From Streptomyces albipurpureus (GTDB taxonomy: Bacteria > Actinomycetota > Actinomycetes > Streptomycetales > Streptomycetaceae), in NCBI RefSeq assembly GCF_023701525.1, contig NZ_JAMQAW010000102.1, positions 1 to 39,672 on the forward strand: DNA of 39,672 nt, given 5' to 3'. Positions 1 through 7,530 of this stretch are shown piece after piece. Position 1 is the stretch's first letter, and every line of letters starts with the position of its first letter. A program made the translations under genes and the position numbers. The notes under the pieces were generated by a model that ran no database searches, was not told the origin of the DNA, and saw only the letters and a program-made list of their open reading frames with translations.

Positions 1-63
1 CTGGGTTCCTCTCATAAAACCCATCTGACCTGCTATCACCACCCCCCGCATCCCGGGGGAACC

Positions 64-195
64 TCAGGGTGGCATGTGGGTGCAGGTTTCGGATGGGGTG
101 TGCGGGGGGTGTCCGCTGGTTTCTCGGCGGGGTAGGTGTCCAGGTGGCAAGCGGGTGCAAGTCTCGGCGTGGGGGCGCGCAGGGGGTGTCCCCGG
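64..195. repeat. Degenerate tandem repeat, period about 75 bp
   Basis: Two imperfect copies (about 64-119 and 140-195) share CAGGTGGCA-like starts, a GGGTGCA(A/G)GT(T/C)TCGG block and a GGGGGTGTCC end. The second block starts 75 bp after the first. No function is evident; it is probably decayed intergenic duplication. Confidence 0.5.
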
Positions 196-362
196 AAGCG
201 ATCGACGGCAAGACCCGCATGCCGGATCAAAGGAGCTTCGGGCCGTCGACGCTGAGGAGTCACCCCCGATAGCACCCCCACCCCCACCAACAAAGGCACC
301 CCCGCCCCAAGGGCCAAGCCCCCACCCCAGGTGACGCCGCCAGAGCAGGCTCCCCACCCCGA

Positions 363-589
363 GCAATGGTCACCGTGTCAGGACCGGTCCCTGTCGGGGC
401 CGCTACCTCAGCCTGTCCGGCGTTTGAGGACGGAACCCTCCACCCCGGGTGAGGTCACTCAACGCAGTGGCGTCCAGCTGAGGGGCCCAAGGCCCTTGCA
501 ATGGTCACCGTGTCAGGACCGGTCCCTGTCGGGGCCGCTACCTCAGCCTGTCCGGCGTTTGAGGACGGAACCCTCCACCCCGGGTGAGG
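363..589. repeat. Perfect 92-bp direct repeat, 135-bp period
   Basis: Positions 363-454 and 498-589 are identical over 92 bp and are separated by 43 bp of unrelated sequence. Each copy carries CCTCAGCC, a short spacer and GGCGTTTGAGG, an imperfect hairpin. From memory, the core GTCCGGCGTTTGAGGAC resembles a motif that recurs in Streptomyces intergenic regions. Perfect identity suggests recent duplication or conversion. Confidence 0.85.
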
Positions 590-690
590 ACACCCAACAC
601 AGCCGCCCCCAGCCCAAGAGCCAAGACCCTCAGTCCAGGACCCCAGTCCAGGACCCCAGCCCAAGACCCCCCCAGCACCCCCCTGACTCC

Positions 691-719
691 TTGACGATCA
701 GGACGCGCCCGATCAAGAT
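691..719 (+). promoter_or_regulatory. Putative promoter of allantoinase operon
   Basis: A TTGACG hexamer at 691-696 and CAAGAT at 714-719 are separated by 17 bp, matching vegetative sigma-factor spacing. The -35 is close to consensus and the -10 is weak. Transcription would start near 726, about 33 nt before the allantoinase GTG. Confidence 0.45.
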
Positions 720-739
720 TCGTTCAACAGTTCGTCGAA
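719..739. promoter_or_regulatory. Palindromic operator candidate at allantoinase transcription start
   Basis: The 21-bp site has dyad symmetry TTCG-N3-AAC-N-GTT-N3-CGAA, with all fourteen defined positions symmetric. It lies over the predicted transcription start and the -10, where a repressor would block initiation. Purine or allantoin catabolism genes in Streptomyces are commonly repressed by an IclR-family AllR, but no regulator is encoded nearby, so the protein is unknown. Confidence 0.4.
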
Positions 740-758
740 GCCGATACTGGGGGCGTGC

Positions 759-2102
759 GTGGTCGACCAGCGCGGGGAACTGCGGTTGCGTTCCATGCGG
801 GTGGTCACCCCGGACGGAACCCGGCCCGCCACGGTGGCCGTGTCCGATGGCAGGATCACCGCGGTACTACCCCATGACAGCGCAGTGCCCCCCGGCGTTC
901 CCTGCGAGGACTTCGGTGCTGACGCCCTGCTTCCCGGTCTCGTTGACACCCACGTCCATGTGAATGACCCCGGTCGCACGGAGTGGGAAGGGTTCGCGAC
1001 CGCCACCCGCGCCGCGGCAGCCGGAGGTATCACCACCCTGCTCGATATGCCCCTCAACTCACTGCCACCCACCACCACCGTCGCCCATCTGCGGACCAAG
1101 CAGCTCACCGCCCGCCCGCAGGTGCACATCGACACCGGCTTCTGGGGTGGTGCGATCCCGGGCAATACCGCTGACCTGCGGGAGCTTTACGCGGCCGGAG
1201 TCTTCGGTTTCAAGTGCTTTCTGTCTCCATCCGGGGTGGAGGAGTTCCCCGCACTCGACGAGGAACAGTTCGCGGGCACGATGGCCGAGACCGCGGCCCT
1301 TGGCGCACTCCTGCTCGTGCACGCCGAGGACCCCCACCAACTGGCCACCGCCCCTCAGCGGGGCGGCCCCCGCTACGCCGACTTCCTCGCCTCCCGTCCC
1401 CGTACCGCCGAGCACACCGCCATCGAGACGGTGATCTCCCACGCACGGCGGCTCAACGCACGGGTCCACATACTCCATGTGTCATCCGTCGGCGCGCTCC
1501 CGCTCATCGCGGCGGCAAAGGAGGAAGGCGTACGGATTAGCGCCGAGTCCTGCCCTCACTTCCTGACCCTCACAGCTGAGGAAGTCCCCGATGGCGCGAC
1601 CCAGTTCAAGTGCTGCCCGCCGATTCGTGAGTCGGCGAACCGGGATGCGCTCTGGGCCGGTCTGGCCGCTGGCACCCTCGACTGCGTGGTCTCTGATCAC
1701 TCGCCGAGCACCGTCGATCTGAAGACCCGGGACTTCGCCTTGGCCTGGGGTGGTATCTCCTCGCTCCAACTGGGCCTTTCCGCGGTCTGGACCGAGGCCC
1801 GTCGGCGCGGACACACCCTCGATGAGATGGCCGTCTGGATGGCCGCGGGTCCCGCGCGGCTGGCCGGGCTCAGTCACAAGGGCGCCATCGAGGTCGGCCG
1901 AGACGCCGATTTCGCGGTCTTCGCCTCCGAGGAGACCTTCACCGTCGACCCCGCTCGGCTTCACCATCGCAACCAGATCACCGCCTATGCGGGCCGGACT
2001 CTTCGCGGTGTGGTCCGATCGACCTGGCTGCGCGGTAGCCGTATAGCTGACCACGGCACCCCGTCCGAGCCAGTGGGCCGGCTGCTCGAAAGGAGCGCCT
2101 GA
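759..2102 (+). CDS. allB: Allantoinase
   Basis: This 447-residue amidohydrolase opens the hydantoin ring of allantoin to give allantoate, a cytosolic step of purine-nitrogen recovery. The metal site is visible: H65 and H67 in DTHVHVND, K152 (the usual carboxylated lysine) in GFKCFLSPSG, H188 in LLVHAED, H240 in ILHVSS and D313/H314 in VSDHSP. GFKCF and SPSGVEEF are typical of allantoinases rather than dihydropyrimidinases. Length is normal. The start is GTG 759, the first start codon after the promoter; the upstream GGGGG is only a moderate ribosome site, and an internal start remains possible. The allantoicase gene follows after 2 bp, so the two are co-transcribed and catalyse consecutive reactions. 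Confidence 0.93.
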   Translation: MVDQRGELRLRSMRVVTPDGTRPATVAVSDGRITAVLPHDSAVPPGVPCEDFGADALLPGLVDTHVHVNDPGRTEWEGFATATRAAAAGGITTLLDMPLNSLPPTTTVAHLRTKQLTARPQVHIDTGFWGGAIPGNTADLRELYAAGVFGFKCFLSPSGVEEFPALDEEQFAGTMAETAALGALLLVHAEDPHQLATAPQRGGPRYADFLASRPRTAEHTAIETVISHARRLNARVHILHVSSVGALPLIAAAKEEGVRISAESCPHFLTLTAEEVPDGATQFKCCPPIRESANRDALWAGLAAGTLDCVVSDHSPSTVDLKTRDFALAWGGISSLQLGLSAVWTEARRRGHTLDEMAVWMAAGPARLAGLSHKGAIEVGRDADFAVFASEETFTVDPARLHHRNQITAYAGRTLRGVVRSTWLRGSRIADHGTPSEPVGRLLERSA

Positions 2103-2104
2103 GC

Positions 2105-3433
2105 ATGACGGACCAACTGGGTCCCGCGCGGTCGTGGAGCGCGAGCGACCCCCTGAGCGGCAACCACCCCCTGAGCAGGCCCGCCCTCCTCAGCGCGACC
2201 GAACTGCTGAAGGCAACCGACCCGCCGAGCGGCATTGATCAGCCGACCACCTCCGACCGGCTGCCTCTGATGGGGAAGGGCCCACTGAGCATGTCCGTAG
2301 CGCCATCCGCGTCCACCGTGTCGCTTCCGCCCTCCTTCACCGGCGCCGCTGCTCCCTTCAGGGGCGGTGACGCCTTTGCCGACTACCGCACGGCTGACTT
2401 CCCGTTCCTCCTCCACCCCGATCTCGCCGCGCGAGAGCTCGGCGCGGCGGTCATCGCCGCCAACGACGAGTTCTTCGCCGAGCGGGAGAATCTGCTGAAG
2501 CCGGGGCCCGCACTGTTCGATCCAGGGGACTTCGGCCACAAGGGCAAGGTCATGGACGGCTGGGAGACCCGTCGTCGCCGCGGTGCGGACGCCCAGACGC
2601 CGCATCCCGCCGACGGCGACCACGACTGGGCGCTCGTCCGGCTCGGGGCCCCCGGAATCATCCGGGGGATCGTCGTCGACACCGCTCACTTCCGGGGCAA
2701 CCACCCCCAGGCCATCTCGGTCGAGGCAACCGCTGTCGCCGGTTCACCCGCACCGGAGGAACTCCTGGCAGCAGGGGTGCGGTGGACCGTACTCGTCCCC
2801 CCTACCTCCGTGGGTGGCCATGCCGCGAACGGCTTCGTTGTCGACGCCCAGGCGCGATTCACCCATCTACGGCTCAACCAGTACCCCGACGGCGGCATCG
2901 CACGACTCAGGGCATACGGCGAGGTGGCGCCGGACCCCGGCTGGCTGTCGGCGTTGGGCACCTTCGACGTCGCGGCCCTGAAGAACGGCGGAGTGGTCGA
3001 GGACGCCTCCGACCGCTTCTACTCCCCGCCCACCAACACCATCTGGCCCGGTCGATCCCGCAAGATGAACGACGGCTGGGAGACCCGCCGCCGTCGCGAC
3101 CACGGCCATGACTGGATTCGCTACCGGCTGCTCGAACAGGCCGAGATCCGTGCCGTGGAGATCGACACCGCCTACCTGAAGGGGAACAGCGCGGGCTGGG
3201 CCGCGCTGTGGGCCCAGGACGGACCTGATCAGCCCTGGGTCGAACTGCTGCCGAGGACCCGACTCCAGCCCGACACCAACCATCGCCGCGTCCTTCAGAA
3301 CCCCGTGGTCGCCCGCCATGTCCGGCTCGACATCTACCCGGACGGCGGGATCTCCCGGCTGCGGCTGCACGGCTCCCTGTCGCCCGCTGGCGCGGCCCGA
3401 CTCATGGCCCGCCACCAGGAGCTCGACGGCTGA
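2105..3433 (+). CDS. alc: Allantoicase with N-terminal extension
   Basis: This enzyme converts allantoate to ureidoglycolate and urea, the step after allantoinase. Two homologous allantoicase repeats are visible. Each contains GWETRRRR (HKGKVMDGWETRRRR in the first, KMNDGWETRRRR in the second) and later an R-L-x-x-Y-P-D-G-G-I motif. At 442 residues it is about 70-80 longer than typical relatives, because the recognisable domain starts only at residue about 78 (PSFTGAA). The extra part is Ser/Pro/Leu-rich with repeated DPLSG/HPLSR/DPPSG-like phrases. ATG 2105 has an excellent AAAGGAG site at 2089-2095, so the extension is probably translated; ATG 2291 would give a normal-length protein. Confidence 0.92.
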   Translation: MTDQLGPARSWSASDPLSGNHPLSRPALLSATELLKATDPPSGIDQPTTSDRLPLMGKGPLSMSVAPSASTVSLPPSFTGAAAPFRGGDAFADYRTADFPFLLHPDLAARELGAAVIAANDEFFAERENLLKPGPALFDPGDFGHKGKVMDGWETRRRRGADAQTPHPADGDHDWALVRLGAPGIIRGIVVDTAHFRGNHPQAISVEATAVAGSPAPEELLAAGVRWTVLVPPTSVGGHAANGFVVDAQARFTHLRLNQYPDGGIARLRAYGEVAPDPGWLSALGTFDVAALKNGGVVEDASDRFYSPPTNTIWPGRSRKMNDGWETRRRRDHGHDWIRYRLLEQAEIRAVEIDTAYLKGNSAGWAALWAQDGPDQPWVELLPRTRLQPDTNHRRVLQNPVVARHVRLDIYPDGGISRLRLHGSLSPAGAARLMARHQELDG

Positions 3434-3585
3434 GCCGGCCTACCGCGGACGGTTCCGACCGCCGTTCGGGTTCCGCCTGGATCCGTTCGAGAGCCGCCGA
3501 TGAATTTCGGGCACGTATCCGGTCTCAGTTGATGACCGCAACACCACCGGCACCACCGGATACGCAACGAAAGCAGGCACCGGCC

Positions 3586-4194
3586 ATGGCAAAGCTCTCG
3601 ATCACCACCTTCCTCAGCCTCGACGGCGTCATGCAGGCACCCGGCGGGCCCGGTGAGGACCCCAGCGGAGGCTTTGACTCCGGCGGTTGGTCCGTGCCCT
3701 ACGGCGATGACGACTTCGGTCGCTTCGCCACGGAGGTCTTCGATCGCTCCGGCGCGTTTCTCCTGGGCCGGCGGACCTATGAGATCTTCGCCGGGTACTG
3801 GCCCAAGATGACCGACCCCGACGACCCGATCGCCTCCCGGCTCAACTCCTTGCCCAAGTACGTCGCGTCCACCACCTTGGACCACGCGGACTGGGCCGGC
3901 ACCACCGTCATCGGTACCGACCTCGTACGGGAAGTCACCGACATCAAGAGGCGCACCGAGGGAGAGGTGCAGATCCACGGCAGCGGCTCACTCGCCCGCT
4001 CCCTGATGGCGCACGATCTGATTGACACCTTCCATCTGCTGTTCTTTCCCGTGGTCCTCGGCAAGGGGCTGCGACTCTTCGCCGATGACGCGGTACCCAC
4101 CGCCCTACGGCACACCGAAGCCCGCACCACCAGCACGGGCGTCGCCATCCACACCTACGAGCTCGCCGGCCGCCCCACCTACGGCAGCTACTAG
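3586..4194 (+). CDS. RibD C-terminal/DHFR-fold family reductase
   Basis: A 202-residue protein of the dihydrofolate-reductase-like RibD C-terminal family. Family marks are the N-terminal TTFLSLDGVMQAPGGPGED, LLGRRTYEIFAGYWP, the strand KYVASTTL, and GSGSLARSLMAHDLIDTFHL followed by PVVLGKGLRLF. These proteins usually bind NADPH, but most actinobacterial members have no known substrate, and I assign none. The ATG at 3586 is preferred because the family motif begins there and GAAAGCAGG precedes it; an in-frame TTG at 3529 would add 19 low-complexity residues. It stands alone, 95 bp or more after allantoicase. Confidence 0.85.
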   Translation: MAKLSITTFLSLDGVMQAPGGPGEDPSGGFDSGGWSVPYGDDDFGRFATEVFDRSGAFLLGRRTYEIFAGYWPKMTDPDDPIASRLNSLPKYVASTTLDHADWAGTTVIGTDLVREVTDIKRRTEGEVQIHGSGSLARSLMAHDLIDTFHLLFFPVVLGKGLRLFADDAVPTALRHTEARTTSTGVAIHTYELAGRPTYGSY

Positions 4195-4475
4195 GGGTTC
4201 GCCCGCAATCCCCACCACGAAGTACGGGAAGGCCCTGAGGCTTGAAACGGCCTACGCATATCGCTCATCTGACCGTACGACAGTTGTACGGTCGAGGCGT
4301 TGCCCCGTGGCGGTACCCATGATGAGGTAGCCCCTCAAGGGGGAGCGATCCGGGTGGTTCAGCCGTCTTCGGGGAGGAGACGGCCCGGTGTGCGGACGAT
4401 GGGGCAGCAGATCCGTACGGCAGACGATCCGGTGCTCTCGGGGCGTACCCGAAGTGCTGGAGACGGAGCTGAGCC
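4195..4475. other. Intergenic leader before the MAB_1171c-type gene
   Basis: This 281-bp stretch has no credible gene. It contains a TTGAAA hexamer (4242-4247), the palindrome at 4272-4292 and about 180 nt of possible untranslated leader before GTG 4476. I see no known riboswitch consensus in the leader. Confidence 0.5.
4272..4292. promoter_or_regulatory. Palindrome, operator candidate
   Basis: ACCGTACGA, CAG, TTGTACGGT form a 21-bp inverted repeat with 8 of 9 arm positions pairing. The size and form suit a TetR- or MarR-type dimer site. It follows a TTGAAA hexamer by 24 bp, so it could control the downstream membrane protein and monooxygenase. No such regulator gene is adjacent. Confidence 0.35.
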
Positions 4476-5672
4476 GTGCAGGGACTGGGGTACTACATAC
4501 CTGCCATCATCGGGATCGCGATCTTCGCCTTCAAGCTTCCCGATCTGATCCGGGCCTGGCACGATCCACTGCTGCGCGCGGTCGAGGGACTACTTCTCGT
4601 CGCCAGCGCCGTCTGGGTCTTCGCGGCGCCCCCGACCATTTCCACGGTCAACCGTCTCACCGGCATCCCCAACTTCTCCGCGCCGCTGGTCTACTGCATC
4701 CTGACCGCGTTCTGCGCCTCCTGTCTCATACTGATCATCACCTGGCGTGGTGAGGACCCCGAGAAGACCCGGCGCGCCACGCGCTGGGTCTTCTCCGTCT
4801 ACTCGGTGGTGATCGTCACCCTGCTGGTGTTGTTCGCCCTCGCGGACGCGCCCGTTGAGCGGCTGCGCGATCTGGACACGTACTACGCCAACACGCCTTA
4901 CATGCGCGAGATGATCGTGCTCTACCTGCTGGCCCACACCGCCGCGGTCGTGGTCACCACCGTGATGTGCTGGCGCTGGTCGAAACGGGTCCAGGGCTGG
5001 CTGCGTACCGGACTGGTGCTGATCGTCATCGGCTACTTCGGCAATGTCGGCTATGACGCGGCCAAGTTCGGCGCGGTGTTCGCCCGTTGGACCGGCCGGG
5101 ACTGGGACTGGCTCAGCACCGACGCCGCACCGCCCCTGGCCTTTGTCTCCGCCCGCTTCATCGGTGCCGGGTTCTTCCTGCCGCTGATCGGACAGCGCTT
5201 CCAGGCCCGCTGGAGCGATGAGCGCACCTATCGGCGCCTCGGCCCGCTCCTGCGTGAGTTGCGCTCGGCCTCCGCCAGCCGGCCGGCACCGGAGATGGTC
5301 GCCCCCTGGGCCCCCGCCGAACTCCGCCTGACCTACCGGGAGGCGGACATCCACGACCACATCCTGTTGCTCAACCCCTACTTCGACCACGCCTTACGGG
5401 AGAAGGCCGCGCTGGCCGCCCGCCTCCACCGCCTACCCGCCGACCAGGTATGGGCCATCGGCACCGCGGCGATGCTCGTCGGTGCCGTACGGGCCAGGAT
5501 CGCCGACCCCGATGGGACCGTTGTGGGTGCCGCGGAGGCGTACAGCCTCGAATCGATCGAGAAACCCGAAGACCTGGTACGCGTCTCCCGGGCGTTACGC
5601 CACCCCCTTGTCTTCGCCGTACAACACCAGCGCCCCGGCAGGAGAACGGCCACCGATGCCTCGCACGGATAA
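4476..5672 (+). CDS. MAB_1171c/DUF6545-type membrane protein
   Basis: A 398-residue protein with about seven hydrophobic helices in its first 250 residues (for example YIPAIIGIAIFAFKLPDLI, LIIITWR-preceding and VIVTLLVLFALAD segments) and a soluble C-terminal domain of about 140 residues. The layout matches the actinobacterial family annotated as MAB_1171c putative transporter with a DUF6545 tail. Its substrate is unknown and transport is not proven. The tail carries YREADIHDHILLLNPYFD, the usual family signature region. GTG 4476 has two GGAG sites, the nearer 7 nt upstream. Its last 17 bp overlap the monooxygenase start, implying translational coupling. From memory, this family is often encoded beside FAD monooxygenases and HTH or ImmA-like genes. 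Confidence 0.75.
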   Translation: MQGLGYYIPAIIGIAIFAFKLPDLIRAWHDPLLRAVEGLLLVASAVWVFAAPPTISTVNRLTGIPNFSAPLVYCILTAFCASCLILIITWRGEDPEKTRRATRWVFSVYSVVIVTLLVLFALADAPVERLRDLDTYYANTPYMREMIVLYLLAHTAAVVVTTVMCWRWSKRVQGWLRTGLVLIVIGYFGNVGYDAAKFGAVFARWTGRDWDWLSTDAAPPLAFVSARFIGAGFFLPLIGQRFQARWSDERTYRRLGPLLRELRSASASRPAPEMVAPWAPAELRLTYREADIHDHILLLNPYFDHALREKAALAARLHRLPADQVWAIGTAAMLVGAVRARIADPDGTVVGAAEAYSLESIEKPEDLVRVSRALRHPLVFAVQHQRPGRRTATDASHG

Positions 5673-7179
5673 CGCAGATAACGCAGAAAATACGAACAAC
5701 ACGGAAAACACGGACAACACAGATAGTGCCGACAACGCGGACAGCGCCACGCCGTCCCCTCGTCGGATCGTCATCATCGGTGGCAGCCTCGCGGGCCTGC
5801 TCGCCGCGGCCGCCACCGCCGAACACGCCGATGAGGTGATCGTGCTCGAACGCGACACCCTTCCCGTCGGCCCCCAGCCGCGCATCGGACTGCCCCAGGC
5901 CAGCCATGTCCATCTGCTCTGGTCGGGTGGCGCGCGGGCGATGGAGGCACTGCTCCCCGGTACGGTGCACGCCCTCCTGGCCGCTGGAGCCCGCCGGGTT
6001 CCCGTACCGACCGATATGGTCGCCTATGCTCCGCGAGGCTGGTTCCGGCGCTGGAACCGCCCCACCTCCCACTACGTCATGACATGTAGCCGCGATCTCC
6101 TTGACTCCGTGATCCGATCCCGTATCCGCCCCCACCCACGGATCACCATCCGCGAACAGACCCAGGTGCTCGGTCTCACCGGGGGACGCCGGCAGATCAC
6201 CGGCGTACGCGTCAGAACACGCGACGGCGTGGCAGGGACCATCCGAGCCTCCCTGGTCATCGACGCCAGCGGCCGGGGCTCGCGCGCACCCCAGTGGCTG
6301 GCCGCCCTCGGCGCACCCCGACCCGATGAGCGGTCCGTCGACTCCGGACTCGTCTACGCCAGCCGCACCTATCGGGCCCCTGACGGCACCCCTCACTTCC
6401 CCATCGTGAACGTGCAGGCCGATCCCCGAGGCCCGGGTCCGGGCCGGTCCGCCGCACTGCTGCCCATCGAGCAGGGGCGCTGGCTGGTCACCCTGGCCGG
6501 CACCCGCGGTGGCGAACCCTCCGGCGACCCGGACGCCTTCCTCGCGTTCGCCTGGTCGCTGCGCCATCCGATCGTGGGTGATCTGATCGCCGGCGCGAAG
6601 CCACTGACCGAGGTGACGGTCACCCGCAGCACGGTCAACCGCCGCCGTTTCTACGAGCGGATGAAGAACCCGCCGGAGGGTTTCGCCGTCCTCGGTGACG
6701 CGGTCGCCAGCTACAACCCCGTCTATGGACACGGGATGTCCGTCGCAGCGCAGGGCGCGCTCGCCCTACGGGAGACGCTGCGCCGACATGTGCCGGGCAC
6801 CCCAGGACTCACCCGCACCCTCCAGCAGGAGCTCGCCCGGCCCGTGAGCGCCGCCTGGTCCCTGGCGACCAGCCAGGACGCGCTCTACCCGGGAACGGGC
6901 CGAAGACCCTCCGCGGTCGAGCGAATACAGGCGGCCTATGCCAGCAGACTCCAACTGGTCTCCGCATCCAACTACCGGGTCGCCGTGGCACTCACCGATG
7001 TGATGAGCCTCCAACGCCCCGCCTCCAGGCTGCTGCGCCCCGATGTGGTGCTGGCGGCTCTACTGGGCCCGCAGTTCACCCCGCTCGACGGCCCACCGCT
7101 CACCCGCGCCGAACTGGCGGTGGCACACGGCCGCACGGAAGGCCCCTGGTCCGCCCCTGAGGGTCCGTCGCCTACTTGA
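5656..7179 (+). CDS. FAD-dependent monooxygenase/oxidoreductase
   Basis: A 507-residue flavoprotein. After a low-complexity head it has the dinucleotide-binding motif VIIGGSLAGLLAAAATAE (near residue 40) with VIVLERD closing the fold. The second FAD motif is FAVLGDAVASYNPVYGHGMS, typical of aromatic-ring hydroxylase/geranylgeranyl-reductase-like monooxygenases. The substrate cannot be inferred. ATG 5656 is chosen because AGGAGA lies just upstream. It overlaps the preceding membrane-protein gene by 17 bp, so the two products may act together. Residues 5-32 are almost only Asn, Thr, Asp, Ala, Glu and Ser, encoded by AAC/GAC/ACA triplet-like repeats of unusually low GC. Its stop overlaps the convergent small gene by 8 bp. 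Confidence 0.85.
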   Translation: MPRTDNADNAENTNNTENTDNTDSADNADSATPSPRRIVIIGGSLAGLLAAAATAEHADEVIVLERDTLPVGPQPRIGLPQASHVHLLWSGGARAMEALLPGTVHALLAAGARRVPVPTDMVAYAPRGWFRRWNRPTSHYVMTCSRDLLDSVIRSRIRPHPRITIREQTQVLGLTGGRRQITGVRVRTRDGVAGTIRASLVIDASGRGSRAPQWLAALGAPRPDERSVDSGLVYASRTYRAPDGTPHFPIVNVQADPRGPGPGRSAALLPIEQGRWLVTLAGTRGGEPSGDPDAFLAFAWSLRHPIVGDLIAGAKPLTEVTVTRSTVNRRRFYERMKNPPEGFAVLGDAVASYNPVYGHGMSVAAQGALALRETLRRHVPGTPGLTRTLQQELARPVSAAWSLATSQDALYPGTGRRPSAVERIQAAYASRLQLVSASNYRVAVALTDVMSLQRPASRLLRPDVVLAALLGPQFTPLDGPPLTRAELAVAHGRTEGPWSAPEGPSPT

Positions 7180-7384
7180 GACTGTCGCCGATCATGCACA
7201 GTGCGAACCCCACCACCGCGATCACGATATTGGCGAACAGCGCGCGATCCTCCAGAAAGCCCACGTTCTCCGTGAGCAGGCGGGTGGCCGCCATCAGGTC
7301 GAACCAACCGGTCAACTCGCGCAGCACACCGCACCCACCGAGGAACACCAGGAGCCCGCCGACGCCTTCGAGAGTCTTCTTCAT
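7172..7384 (-). CDS. Small membrane protein, unknown
   Basis: A 70-residue protein with two hydrophobic helices: GVGGLLVFLGGCGVL near the N-terminus and FANIVIAVVGFALCMIG near the C-terminus. I do not recognise the family. ATG 7384 is taken as the start because the longer upstream reading adds an Arg-rich, implausible segment. It is convergent with the monooxygenase gene (8-bp overlap) and divergent from the histidine kinase gene. Function unknown. Confidence 0.6.
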   Translation of the reverse strand: MKKTLEGVGGLLVFLGGCGVLRELTGWFDLMAATRLLTENVGFLEDRALFANIVIAVVGFALCMIGDSLK

Positions 7385-7530
7385 GGTTCCGATCCTGAGC
7401 CGCGATCTCGATGGCCCGCGTCGGTCCTCGGGATGTGTCCGTGCGCCAGAAGTCTCCACTACGCAGACTTTGGTAGCTTCCCCACTCCGACGGCTCGGCG
7501 CCCCGCTGCGCGCTGCGTAGATTGGCCGAT

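Larger units (their letters stand above)
1..758. other. Gene-free leader with repeats, upstream of allantoin genes
   Basis: I see no credible gene in this stretch; open frames on both strands have unnatural Pro/Arg/Gly-rich translations. It holds a degenerate 75-bp-period repeat (about 64-119 and 140-195), a perfect 92-bp direct repeat (363-454 and 498-589), short runs of CCAAGACC/CCAGGACC units (about 618-672) and, at the right end, a promoter and palindrome for the allantoinase gene. Confidence 0.6.

Noticed and set aside
331..963. Plus-strand open frame over the 92-bp repeats and the allantoinase start
   Set aside because: The translation is Pro/Ser/Arg-rich, repeats exactly with the DNA repeat and overlaps the real allantoinase gene in another frame; it is a high-GC artefact.
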